Of a stretch of DNA of 64,000 nt, positions 54,924 to 63,081 are shown piece by piece. Position 1 is the first letter of the stretch, and every line of letters begins with the position of its first letter. The stretch comes from ECT2AJA-110-A sp035399845 (GTDB lineage: Bacteria; Planctomycetota; Phycisphaerae; UBA1845; UTPLA1), in the NCBI GenBank assembly GCA_035399845.1, contig DAOPJV010000006.1, positions 101,735 to 165,734 of the forward strand. Direction: 5' to 3'. Made by a program: the position numbers and the translations under genes. The notes beneath the pieces are model-generated. The model made no database searches and was not told where the DNA came from. It saw only the letters and a program-made list of their open reading frames with translations.

Positions 54924-56444
54924 ATGAGCACACAGAATCAACAGGTCGATCCAACAGCGCGCCTCGCGCCCTCCGTTCGCATCGACATCGCGCCGGACGC
55001 CCGACTCCATGTGGGCCCGCGGGTATCAATCGCTGATGGCGTGATGATCGACATTGACGATGAAGGCGTCATCCGCATCGACGAACACGTCGCGATTGCC
55101 CAACACGTTACCCTGCGCGGACACGGTGACATTCACATCGGCGCCGGCGCTGTGATCGACGCCGGCGTCGTGATCGACACGCGCGAATTCGTCCCCGTGA
55201 CGTTCGCGCCGGATCAACCCGCCGCTGTCATCAGGCGACCGATTCGGATTGGGCCTCGCGCCCGCATCGGCGCCAACGCGGTCCTCCGGGCCGGCGTGAC
55301 CATCGGCGCCGACGCCGTCGTTCCACCCTGCATGTTTGTCATGCGGGATGTCCCGGATCGCGCGATCGCGTCCCCGGCGCATACGCCGATGGATGCGACA
55401 TCTGAAACACTCCGATCGCCGCGTCGCTTTCTCTTCGGATTCTGCCGCTGGCACGAAACCGCCCGCCACTTCGTCACGCTGGCCAATACGCTTCGCGCGG
55501 CGAACATCGACAGTCGAATCTATGGAACGCCCCTGACGCTTTCGCGCCTTCCCCGCCTGCGGACCGAACAGGCGATCGCCCACGACGACAGCGCCGACAT
55601 GGAACGCGTCCTCGATGACTGGCGCCCCGACGTTCTCTTTGTCTGGAGCGGCGCAACGCAGGTGGACCAGGCCCTCCTGAACGCCGCGCGCGATCGCAAC
55701 ATCGAATGTCGCGTCGCGGAGCTCGGCTGGTTCCCGCAATCACGGACAATTCACTTCGACCACGAAGGCGCCAACGCAAGAAGCTCCATTCGCAGGCTCG
55801 ATCTTTCGCAGGTTCGGATCGACCCGCGATTCGACGACTGGCTTCATGCTCGCCGGAACGAACTCGCAGAAGCCGCGCCCGACATCGACGGTTATATCTT
55901 CGTTCCCCTGCAGGACATTCGAGATACGAACATCACGCTCGCGTCGCCCTACGACTCCATGGACGCGTTCGTGTCCGCCCTCGCGATGCGATTCCCGAAT
56001 GAGACGTTTGTCGTTCGACCTCACCCGTGCTTCAACGACGTCTGGATCACGCCTCGGCCCAATGTCATCGTCCGACGAGACAAGTCCATTCACCCGTGGC
56101 TGCAGCACGCCGACGCCGTCGTCGGAATCAACTCCACGGCCCTGCTCGAGGCGTTGGTCTACGGCAAACCGTCGCACGCCGTCGGTGTGGGTCTCGCCAC
56201 AGGTCTCGATGTTCTCTTCGAGGCGCCAGATGTCGACGCGCTTGAAATCCATCGTTCGATTCCCGCCGAACGGATGGATCGTGTTCGACGCCTGCTCAGC
56301 GAACTGGTCTTCACTCGGCAGGCCTGGACAAAGGACCTCCACTACCTGGATCGACTTCCGCAGATCTACGGTCTGGCCGACATTCTCTCCGCGGCGCCAG
56401 GCGCATCTCCCGCCCGACCAGCGGCGATTTCTGCGCGAAGTTAG
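54924..56444 (+). CDS. hexapeptide acyltransferase / KpsC-like capsule glycosyltransferase fusion
   Basis: ATG 54924 is chosen over a TTG at 54909. The 506-residue product has two parts. Residues ~12-150 form a left-handed beta-helix with hexapeptide repeats (VGPRVSIADGVMID, IGAGAVIDAGVVIDT, IGPRARIGANAVLRAGVTIG), as in O-acetyltransferases. Residues ~165-490 resemble the capsule synthesis KpsC/S (Kdo transferase) family: FVVRPHPCFNDVW, HADAVVGINSTALLEALVYG and KPSHAVG. I know of no common fusion of these two. It follows the sulfatase-fold gene by 20 bp. Confidence 0.82.
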   Translation: MSTQNQQVDPTARLAPSVRIDIAPDARLHVGPRVSIADGVMIDIDDEGVIRIDEHVAIAQHVTLRGHGDIHIGAGAVIDAGVVIDTREFVPVTFAPDQPAAVIRRPIRIGPRARIGANAVLRAGVTIGADAVVPPCMFVMRDVPDRAIASPAHTPMDATSETLRSPRRFLFGFCRWHETARHFVTLANTLRAANIDSRIYGTPLTLSRLPRLRTEQAIAHDDSADMERVLDDWRPDVLFVWSGATQVDQALLNAARDRNIECRVAELGWFPQSRTIHFDHEGANARSSIRRLDLSQVRIDPRFDDWLHARRNELAEAAPDIDGYIFVPLQDIRDTNITLASPYDSMDAFVSALAMRFPNETFVVRPHPCFNDVWITPRPNVIVRRDKSIHPWLQHADAVVGINSTALLEALVYGKPSHAVGVGLATGLDVLFEAPDVDALEIHRSIPAERMDRVRRLLSELVFTRQAWTKDLHYLDRLPQIYGLADILSAAPGASPARPAAISARS

Positions 56445-56542
56445 CCAACGCGCCGTATCGCGTCTTCCCCGGTCCCGTTTGGCTTAAGCCCCACCGCGCC
56501 ACGGACGATGTGTTATCAGAACCTCAATCACGGAGTCCAAGG

Positions 56543-58843
56543 ATGGCCCGCGCGCAGAAACAGCGATCTCGCAGGAACACACGACAGAACATGCGGAAAG
56601 TGGATCGCCGCTCCGAAAACGGGGGCGCCGTCGCCAACTCGTCAACGCGGATCGCGGGCACAGCTTCCAGTCGATTCGCCAGGTGGGCCCCGCTGCTGCT
56701 GATTGTCGCCGGCGCCCTTGCGTACAGCTCCAGTTTCAGGGGCGTCTTCCTGCTCGACGACATCATTCGCATTCGAGACAATCCCTATGTCGCCGGTCCC
56801 TGGTACGAAGGCGCATGGCTGGGTGACAAACTCAAACGCCCCCTCGTCAGCCTGTCCCTCGCCATCAACAACGATCTCGGCGGTTCACTCGCCGGCTATC
56901 ACGCCTTCAATCTCGCCTTCCATCTGATTGCGGCCCTCGCACTGTATGGCATTATCCGTCGGACGCTTCGGCTACCGCGACTTCGTGATCGATTCGGCGA
57001 TGTCGCCGATATGCTGGCGTGGATCATCGCCCTGCTGTGGGCGCTGCATCCGCTGCAGACAGCAAGCGTCACATATATCATTCAGCGCTGCGAATCCATG
57101 ATGGGCATGTTCTACCTGCTCGCCCTCTACTTCGTGATTCGCGGCGCCACGACAACCCGCTCGAAACGCTGGTACGCCTTCGCGATCGTCGCCGGAATCA
57201 GCGGCATGCTCTGCAAGGCCGTCATGGTCACGGCCCCCGTCATGATCCTTCTCTTCGATCGCATCTTCCTGACGGACTCATTTCGCGAAACACTTCGCCG
57301 ACGCTGGGGCCTTTACATCGGGCTTGCCTGCTCACTCGTATTCCTGTCCGACGGTGGGTTCTTCTCCAACATGTTCAACGCCGTCGCCAGGCTGCCGATG
57401 ACGGCGGCGGAACCGCCCAGGGGACTCGGCGGCATCCCCCCGATCATGTACGCGGCGACGCAACCCGGCGTCATCCTGCATTACCTTCGCCTGTCCTTTA
57501 TTCCCGTGGGCCTCTGCTTCGACTACTGGTGGCCCGTCGCGACTAAACCGTCGCAGATCATTCCGCCGGCGATCCTGCTTGCCGTCATTGTCGGCGCCAT
57601 TCTCTGGGCGTTTCGCCGGAAGCCCGAGTACGGTTATCTCGGGCTCTGGCTCTTCGCCATCATCGCACCGACATCCAGCATCCGACCGCTCCAGAGTGTC
57701 GCCTTCGAACATCGAATGTACCTCTCCCTCGCCGGTCTCATCGGACTCGTTGTCTTTGCCGCCTACGCGTTGATTGAGCGGGCATCGGAAAGTAACGCCA
57801 CAACGCCGCGCCGTGTGGGCGTGATTGTCGCGCTCCTCGCCGCGACCGCGCTGGGCTTCGCGACATTCGAACGCAACAAGCTGTATCACAGCGAACTTGG
57901 AATGTGGGAGGATGTCGTCGCCAAGGCGCCGAACAACCCTCGCGTCCGAAGCAACCTCGCGCTGAGCCTGGCCCGGAAGGGAGAGTTCGACGCAGCCATC
58001 GACCACCTCGAAAAGGCGCTCGCCCTGTGGCCCGACTACGGCGAGGCCCACAACAACATGGCCATGGCCCTGCTTCGGAAGAACAAGCCCGCCGAAGCGC
58101 TCGCCCACGCCGACGAAGCCCTGCGCATCTGGCCCGGCAATCCCGACGCCCATGTCAACAAGGCGGGCGCCCTGCTCGACCTGGGTGATCCGCTGACCGC
58201 CATCAAACACTACGAACGCGTCCTCGAACTCAAGCCCAACTACGACGCGATTCGCAGCGACCTCGGCGCCGCCTACGCTCAGGGCGGCATGCTCGACAAG
58301 GCGATCGAACAATACGAACTGGCGCTCAGGAAGAACCCCGACGACTGCATGGCCATTAATAACCTCGGCGGCGCCTACTTCGACATGGGGCGCGTCGACG
58401 ACGCCATCGCCAACTTTCGTCGGGCGGTGGAAATCAACGACGAATACGCCGACGCCCATCACAACCTGGGGCTGGCCCTGAAAAAGCAGGGGAAAATCGA
58501 GGAGGCCATCGCGTCCTATCGCCGGGCCATCGAGCTCAATCCCGACTACGGCGACGCCCACAACAACCTGGGCAGCGCCCTGCTCGCCACCGGCGACGCC
58601 GCCGGCGCCGTCGCGGAATTCGAGACCGCCCTGCGTGTCAAACCCGATTTCCCGATCGCCCACACCAACCTGGGCCACGCCCGCTACTTCCTCGCCATCG
58701 CCCACGAAAAGGCGGGGCGCATCGACGACGCCATCGCCACCTATCGCGCCACCCTCGAGATCCTCCCCGACCATCCCCAGGCCCAGGCCCGCCTCAGCGC
58801 CCTGCTGGCCCGGGATCAGGTCGCCGTCGGCGCCGCCGAATAG
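56543..58843 (+). CDS. polytopic membrane protein with TPR tail (TMTC/PMT-like)
   Basis: ATG 56543 has GGAG 7 bp upstream; the frame is open from 56510. The ~766-residue protein has a basic cytoplasmic N-terminus, about nine or ten transmembrane helices to about residue 440 (including LLLIVAGALAYSSSFRGVFL, then LDDIIRIRDNPY, the TMTC/GT-C hallmark with acidic residues in the first loop), and seven to nine TPR units from about 455 to the end. Eukaryotic TMTC proteins are O-mannosyltransferases; bacterial homologues are mostly untested. At the end of the glycan locus, a role in protein glycosylation is plausible. Confidence 0.86.
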   Translation: MARAQKQRSRRNTRQNMRKVDRRSENGGAVANSSTRIAGTASSRFARWAPLLLIVAGALAYSSSFRGVFLLDDIIRIRDNPYVAGPWYEGAWLGDKLKRPLVSLSLAINNDLGGSLAGYHAFNLAFHLIAALALYGIIRRTLRLPRLRDRFGDVADMLAWIIALLWALHPLQTASVTYIIQRCESMMGMFYLLALYFVIRGATTTRSKRWYAFAIVAGISGMLCKAVMVTAPVMILLFDRIFLTDSFRETLRRRWGLYIGLACSLVFLSDGGFFSNMFNAVARLPMTAAEPPRGLGGIPPIMYAATQPGVILHYLRLSFIPVGLCFDYWWPVATKPSQIIPPAILLAVIVGAILWAFRRKPEYGYLGLWLFAIIAPTSSIRPLQSVAFEHRMYLSLAGLIGLVVFAAYALIERASESNATTPRRVGVIVALLAATALGFATFERNKLYHSELGMWEDVVAKAPNNPRVRSNLALSLARKGEFDAAIDHLEKALALWPDYGEAHNNMAMALLRKNKPAEALAHADEALRIWPGNPDAHVNKAGALLDLGDPLTAIKHYERVLELKPNYDAIRSDLGAAYAQGGMLDKAIEQYELALRKNPDDCMAINNLGGAYFDMGRVDDAIANFRRAVEINDEYADAHHNLGLALKKQGKIEEAIASYRRAIELNPDYGDAHNNLGSALLATGDAAGAVAEFETALRVKPDFPIAHTNLGHARYFLAIAHEKAGRIDDAIATYRATLEILPDHPQAQARLSALLARDQVAVGAAE

Positions 58844-58869
58844 GGTCTGAACACCAGCCGCCCCGGGCG

Positions 58870-58897
58870 TTGCGGCCCGGCCATCTTCGGATAAAAT
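58870..58897 (+). promoter_or_regulatory. promoter of rpsD
   Basis: TTGCGG at 58870-58875, a 16-bp spacer and TAAAAT at 58892-58897 fit a sigma-70 promoter. It would give an rpsD leader of about 180 nt. Confidence 0.55.
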
Positions 58898-59083
58898 ACT
58901 GGGCTCGATTCGCGGGAACGCATCCGCGACGTGGCCGGCCCGACCGCTCCGACGGGCGCCGGCGGCGTGATGTTCCAACAATGGACGGAGCGGTACCTCG
59001 ATCGCCCGCCTGGCCCGCAGCCAACCTTCGAATTGCGGCCCGGCAAATGACTTGGGTGATCGATGTGATGGAAGGAGTTCAGT
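58898..59083 (+). other. long rpsD leader with a possible 26-codon ORF
   Basis: The ~180-nt region between the predicted rpsD start site and its ATG is GC-rich and could fold. It contains a small open frame at 58970-59050 (26 codons, starting MFQQWTERYLDR) without a good ribosome site. S4 autoregulates through mRNA leaders in other bacteria, so control of this transcript by S4 is possible. No known leader structure was recognised. Confidence 0.35.
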
Positions 59084-59695
59084 ATGGGTAATTATTGTGG
59101 ACCGAAGGTGCGCCTCAGCCGCGCCTTGGGCGTGCCGATCGCCGAGACGCCGAAGCACATGCGGCTTCGCCGCGAATCGCCGCCGGGCATGCACGTGCTT
59201 CGACGTGGTCGCCGCAAGAGCCTCTATGGCCAGCAGCTCATGGAGAAGCAGAAGCTCGCGCGATACTACAACGTCCGCGACGGTCAGCTTCGCCGCTACA
59301 TGGAAGAGGCGACCCGCGCCAAGCGAACGACGCCGCTCGTCCTCCACGAAATCCTCGAAACGCGACTCGACAACGTCGTGCGTCGGCTCGGCTGGGCGCG
59401 AACGATCTGGCAGGCCCGCCAGATGGTTTCCCACGCCCACTTCAAGGTCGACGGCGTCAAGTGCAACATCCCCTCCTTCCGCTGCAAGCCGGGCATGACG
59501 CTGACCGTCAAGCCGAAGAGCCAGAAGTTCGTGAAGGAGATGAGCGAGACGGCCGAGTTCCACCTGAATCTCGACTGGCTCGAGCGCGACGACACGAAGT
59601 TCGAAGCCAAGATCGTCCGCATGCCGTCGCTGGAAGACAGCCGCATCCCGTTCGACATCGACTACAACAAGATCGTCGAGTTCTACAGCCGCTAA
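59084..59695 (+). CDS. rpsD: 30S ribosomal protein S4
   Basis: A 203-residue primary 16S-binding protein. N-terminal MGNYCGPKVRLSRALG is followed by KHMRLRRESPPGMHVLRRG, KLARYYNVRDGQLRRYMEEA and the S4 RNA-binding domain at about 93-155 (ETRLDNVVRRLGWARTIWQA, then RQMVSHAHFKVDG). A strong ribosome site (GGAAGGAG) lies 8 bp before the ATG. The gene stands alone, not in the alpha operon with rpsM, rpsK and rpoA, which is common in planctomycetes. An intrinsic terminator follows. Confidence 0.97.
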   Translation: MGNYCGPKVRLSRALGVPIAETPKHMRLRRESPPGMHVLRRGRRKSLYGQQLMEKQKLARYYNVRDGQLRRYMEEATRAKRTTPLVLHEILETRLDNVVRRLGWARTIWQARQMVSHAHFKVDGVKCNIPSFRCKPGMTLTVKPKSQKFVKEMSETAEFHLNLDWLERDDTKFEAKIVRMPSLEDSRIPFDIDYNKIVEFYSR

Positions 59696-59739
59696 GTTCG
59701 GCTGTCCTTCGAACGGACCATCATCACAGCATTCATCAT

Positions 59740-59770
59740 CCCGTCGGCGCCCACGCCGGCGGGATTTTTT
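59740..59770 (+). terminator. intrinsic terminator after rpsD
   Basis: CCCGTCGGCG (59740-59749) and CGCCGGCGGG (59754-59763) form a 10-bp stem with one G-U wobble and a 4-nt loop, followed by A and six T. It lies 45 bp past the rpsD stop. The remaining ~230 bp to the helicase gene show no gene. Confidence 0.9.
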
Positions 59771-60003
59771 GTTTCCCGCCGCGACGCACGTCGGTCAGCG
59801 GACGCGCCGTCCGCGGTGGACCACCCAATTGCGCCCGCGCGGCCGCGCAACTCGGCGGAGCATTTGCAAATTCCGGCGGGACTCGAAACGCAAAGTCAAC
59901 GGCGCCACGCTTCCCCCGTGCATTCCGCTGTTCAGCAGGACGGCGCGGGTGACGCGTGGAGCCTGGATGTTAACTGGATTGGATGGCGACGATGCGCGGC
60001 GCC

Positions 60004-61554
60004 TCAGGCGGCGCTGGATCGTGATGACTGCGACTTGCGTCGGCCCTTGCGAAAGGGCTTCGGCGGTGCGCTCGAATTCGGATTCGCCTTCCCCTGCGGA
60101 CGACCGCCCGGACGACGCTTCTTCGATCGCTTGCGTCGCTGAGACTCGCCGGCGTCTGTTGTCGGGCGCTCTTCCCAGGTACCACGATGCGTCGGGGCCG
60201 ATCGCGTCTTCTTGCGCGACGGGCTCGAAAACCGATTGGCGCCCTTTGCCACACGGGGTCGCGAAGACGCCGGCGCCGCCGCGCGATCCGCCGCCGCGGG
60301 CGCGGGAATCGATGCGGGAAGCGTCGCCCGCTCCAAAGGCGTGCGAATCAGCTTCTCGATCGCCCGAAGACTCGGCCGATCTTCCGGCGTGCAGAAGGAG
60401 ACGGCCGCGCCAGAGGCCCCGGCCCGACCTGTCCGGCCGATGCGATGGACATAGGTCTCGGGATCGGGCGTCAGGTCGTAATTGAACACGTGGCCGATGT
60501 CGTCGATGTCGATGCCGCGAGCGGCGAGGTCCGTTGCCACGAGGACCTGCGTTCGCGCCTTGCGGAATTCATCCAGGGCGCGATTCCGCGCGGCCTGGCT
60601 CTTGTTGCCGTGGATCGCCGCCGCCGTGACTCCCGCCTTGTCGAGCTTGCGGGCCAGCGTGTCGGCGCCGCGCTTCGTGCGCGTGAAGACGAGCGCCCGA
60701 TCGCCGGGCAGCTCGCCGATCAGATGGACGAGCAGCGGCGTCTTCTGGGGCTGATCGATGTGATAGACGCGATGCGTGACGCGCTCGGCGGGCGTCGCAA
60801 CAGGCGCCACCTGAATGGACACGGGCTCACGGAGCAGATCGTTGGCGAGCTGGCGAATGGGCGGCGGCATCGTCGCCGAGAAAAGCAGCGACTGCCGCTG
60901 TGCCGGCGTCTTCGCGACAATTCGACGCACGTCCGGCAGAAATCCCATGTCAAGCATGTGATCCGCCTCATCCAGGACCAGGTATTCCACCTTCTCAAGG
61001 CTGACAAATCCCTGGTTCATGAGGTCGAGCAGGCGTCCCGGCGTCGCAACGATCACGTCCACGCCGCTTCGCAGCGCCCGGACCTGCGGGTTCTGGTTGA
61101 CACCGCCGAAGATCGCCGTCGTTCGAATCGATGTGTGCTCGCCGTAATCGGCGAAGCTGTTGAGGATCTGCTGGGCGAGTTCGCGCGTCGGGCAGAGCAC
61201 CAGCGCGCGAACCTGGCGGACGGGTCCTCGATCTTCCCTTCGATGGGCGCCGCCGCGTCGATGAACGGGTCGTCGATCGCGTCGGACGGGCCGATCTTCG
61301 GAGACGCCCGCCCCGAATTCCTCTTCGCGCTCGGGAGTCGCGACCGGACGGGCGCCGGTCTCACAAAGTCGCTGGATCAGCGGCAGCGCAAACGCCGCCG
61401 TCTTGCCGGTCCCCGTCTGGGCGCAGCCGAGCACATCGCGTCCCTCAAGGATGACGGGAATTGCCTTCGACTGGATGGGTGTCGGGCTCGTGTATCCGGC
61501 GTTGCGCACGGCGCGCAGCAGCGGTTCAGCCAACCGCAGATCTTCAAAAAGCAT
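60004..61554 (-). CDS. DEAD-box RNA helicase (RhlE-like)
   Basis: A 516-residue ATP-dependent RNA helicase. Motifs in order: Q motif YTSPTPIQSKAI (21-32), Walker A AQTGTGKT (45-52), PTRELAQQ (122-129), DEAD in YLVLDEADHMLDMGFLPD, SAT, then ARGIDIDDIGHVFNYDLT and HRIGRTGRAG in the second RecA domain. The C-terminal tail is basic (KTRSAPTHRG, KRSKKRRPGGRPQGK). Between Walker A and motif Ia there is an insert of about 45 charged residues (~67-113), absent from typical RhlE proteins. Likely role: RNA remodelling in ribosome assembly or decay. Confidence 0.92.
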   Translation of the reverse strand: MLFEDLRLAEPLLRAVRNAGYTSPTPIQSKAIPVILEGRDVLGCAQTGTGKTAAFALPLIQRLCETGARPVATPEREEEFGAGVSEDRPVRRDRRPVHRRGGAHRREDRGPVRQVRALVLCPTRELAQQILNSFADYGEHTSIRTTAIFGGVNQNPQVRALRSGVDVIVATPGRLLDLMNQGFVSLEKVEYLVLDEADHMLDMGFLPDVRRIVAKTPAQRQSLLFSATMPPPIRQLANDLLREPVSIQVAPVATPAERVTHRVYHIDQPQKTPLLVHLIGELPGDRALVFTRTKRGADTLARKLDKAGVTAAAIHGNKSQAARNRALDEFRKARTQVLVATDLAARGIDIDDIGHVFNYDLTPDPETYVHRIGRTGRAGASGAAVSFCTPEDRPSLRAIEKLIRTPLERATLPASIPAPAAADRAAAPASSRPRVAKGANRFSSPSRKKTRSAPTHRGTWEERPTTDAGESQRRKRSKKRRPGGRPQGKANPNSSAPPKPFRKGRRKSQSSRSSAA

Positions 61555-61846
61555 TCAGGTGGTTCTCAATCAGTGGGAAAGACCGGGATGTGTCCAGCGC
61601 TCGCTGCGCAAGAAAAAACCATCGGCGCCGATCTCATGCTCCGATGGCCGACATTGGACCGATCCAGGAGACGACGTGTGAATTATCGCCTGCGAGAGCA
61701 CAAACGTCAATCCGGCGGCGGGCGCCCCGACGCCGAAGGATGCCGCCAGGACGGCGGAACGCCGATAACGCCGGAAACCCGTTATTGGGGAAGGACCTAC
61801 AGGAATCGGACCGCCCCGCGAATTACGACAGCCCTGCATTCCGTAT
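61555..61846. other. gap between helicase and accessory island
   Basis: No convincing gene. A minus-strand frame (61570-61839, 89 codons) has no ribosome site or recognised similarity. The stretch presumably contains the helicase promoter on its left side. Confidence 0.4.
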
Positions 61847-61951
61847 GGAGGCCGCCTCCCGCGGAGGTAGCGAAACCGCCCGGCGCTTCAGTGAATTCGA
61901 ATCCAACACCGGCCGTCACGATGACACGAAAACACGCGGGAGGCGCCCACC
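61847..61951. repeat. 105-bp dispersed repeat, copy 1 (MITE-like)
   Basis: It is 105 bp long and matches copy 2 (62551-62655) with four differences, in direct orientation and exactly 704 bp apart. Its ends are near-perfect inverted repeats: the right end reads CGCGGGAGGCGCCCACC and the left end, complemented, matches it at 15-16 of 17 positions. Internal sequence includes TGAATTCGAATCCAACACC. It has no coding capacity. This is the layout of a miniature inverted-repeat element. Confidence 0.88.
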
Positions 61952-62059
61952 CTGCTTCCTGGCGCCATCATCAGAATGTGGGCAGAATGCAGTTGCTTCC
62001 ACAGAAATTCCACGGAGCCGCCGGTCATGACGGCGGCTGGAGCATATGGGGGATTGCCT

Positions 62060-62542
62060 TTGAAGATTGAACTGGAAGAAACTGGCGGGTCGCTTGAATG
62101 GGACGAAATCGTCGCGCTCGAGGCGCACGTTGGGGCTCGATTTCCCGACGACCTGCGGGACTTTCTGAAATCCTGTAACGGCGGACGGGCAAAGCCGAAT
62201 GTCATCGACGTGAAGTCGTACCCGGCGCCGAGTGAATTCAAGATCAAAGTGAATTGGTTCCTTCGAGTTTGCGATACCAGGCCTTCCTTTACCTTGCGAT
62301 CGGCCTGGGAACTATGGCGTAACACTGGCCATCCTGTGCACGTCTTGCCGTTCGCTACGGATATTGTTGGATCACAGTTTTGTATATCGCTCGCCGGCGA
62401 CGACCGCGAGTCGGTCTATTACCACAATTACTACGGCGATGGACCGGACTCCGGATGCAGATACCGTGATTGTTATCCAGTGACGACGGGGTTTACAGAT
62501 TTCCTGGACATGATTTGCCCACAGGACTCATGGCGAAGCTAG
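62060..62542 (+). CDS. SMI1/KNR4 (SUKH) family immunity-like protein
   Basis: The frame is open from 61976; I prefer TTG 62060 (GGGGGA 6 bp upstream), because family members start at this KIELEETGG position. The alternative is ATG 62027. The ~160-residue product shows the SUKH pattern: ALEAHVGARFPDDLRDFLKS with CNGG, then WELWRNTG and a beta-rich centre, FCISLAGDDRESVYYHNYYG, and FTDFLDMI at the end. SUKH proteins are often immunity proteins of polymorphic toxins. It is bracketed by the two 105-bp repeats, the second starting 8 bp after the stop. Confidence 0.85.
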   Translation: MKIELEETGGSLEWDEIVALEAHVGARFPDDLRDFLKSCNGGRAKPNVIDVKSYPAPSEFKIKVNWFLRVCDTRPSFTLRSAWELWRNTGHPVHVLPFATDIVGSQFCISLAGDDRESVYYHNYYGDGPDSGCRYRDCYPVTTGFTDFLDMICPQDSWRS

Positions 62543-62550
62543 TCCTTTAG

Positions 62551-62655
62551 GGTGGCCGCCTCCCGCGGAGGTAGCGAAACCGCCCGACGCTTCAGTGAAT
62601 TCGAATCCAACACCGGCCGTCACGATGACACGACGACACGCGGGAGGCGCCCACC
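62551..62655. repeat. 105-bp dispersed repeat, copy 2 (MITE-like)
   Basis: Second copy of the element at 61847-61951, same orientation, about 96% identical. Here the left end reads GGTGGCCGCCTCCCGCG, one mismatch from the complement of the right end, so the 17-bp terminal inverted repeats are best preserved in this copy. It starts 8 bp after the SUKH stop codon. Confidence 0.88.
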
Positions 62656-62681
62656 TTACTCGCATTGGATCCAACACTACA

Positions 62682-62963
62682 TCAGTCGTCAAATATATCT
62701 GTGAGCATGGTACCTGCCCCGACTATACGAAAACCATCTAGCTTCTCCAACGCCCTTCCTATCTTCCTATGGAGTCTTATCGCCGATTTGGAGTCTTCAA
62801 ATTCGACTTCTATTTGCAGACAAGGAAAAGCTCTCCCGTCAGTTTCTACTGCTACCGCGCAAACTCCATCGATCGACGCAACGGAGTCAATCATTGGCGA
62901 TCTCACGACACTCAAATCGTCACCTACGAGCATGATGTCAAAATCAAATACAGTCTTCTTCAT
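62682..62963 (-). CDS. small immunity-like hypothetical protein
   Basis: A 93-residue protein beginning MKKTVFDFDIMLVGDDLSVV, with an alternating beta-alpha pattern and clearly lower GC than the neighbouring genes. No family recognised. Its ATG overlaps the stop of an upstream coding remnant (ATGA), a coupling typical of toxin-immunity pairs. The overlap, small size, foreign composition and the two other immunity-like genes nearby suggest that it is the immunity gene for the broken gene upstream. This is inference. Confidence 0.65.
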   Translation of the reverse strand: MKKTVFDFDIMLVGDDLSVVRSPMIDSVASIDGVCAVAVETDGRAFPCLQIEVEFEDSKSAIRLHRKIGRALEKLDGFRIVGAGTMLTDIFDD

Positions 62964-63070
62964 GGCTTAGGACGTCCTGGAAAGTACAGCTTACCGTCAC
63001 TGCCGAGTGCCTCCAACGTGTCCACCACGTCCCCCCAATAGCCCTCATCATACCGGACATTGTAGCCGAG
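62960..63070 (-). pseudogene. 3' remnant of a gene, possibly a polymorphic toxin tail
   Basis: On the minus strand a 36-codon frame ends at 62960 and overlaps the next gene's ATG. It reads GYNVRYDEGYWGDVVDTLEA then LGSDGKLYFPGRPKP and looks protein-like. An in-frame TAG lies just before it (63073-63071), next to the inverted repeat of the transposon-like element, and there is no start codon near its N-terminus. It is best explained as the C-terminal tail of a longer gene cut by insertion of the element at about 63082. The compact charged/aromatic tail directly before an immunity-like gene suggests an Rhs- or similar toxin C-terminus, unproven. Confidence 0.5.
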
Positions 63071-63081
63071 CTAAGTCGAGC

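Noticed and set aside
57332..59563. Minus-strand open frame of 743 codons opposite the TPR gene and rpsD
   Set aside because: Antisense of TPR repeats and S4; no ribosome site and no recognisable domain.
61890..61910. TTCGAATC resembling a tRNA T-loop
   Set aside because: It lies inside the 105-bp repeat; no acceptor, anticodon or D arm can be built around it, and the second copy is the same.
61901..62673. ATCCAAC words in and near the 105-bp repeats considered as integron attC R'' core sites
   Set aside because: No matching GTTRRRY core at the proper distance, and the repeat ends (GGTGG...CCACC) do not have attC structure. A GTTGGAT at 63993-63999 is isolated at the window edge.
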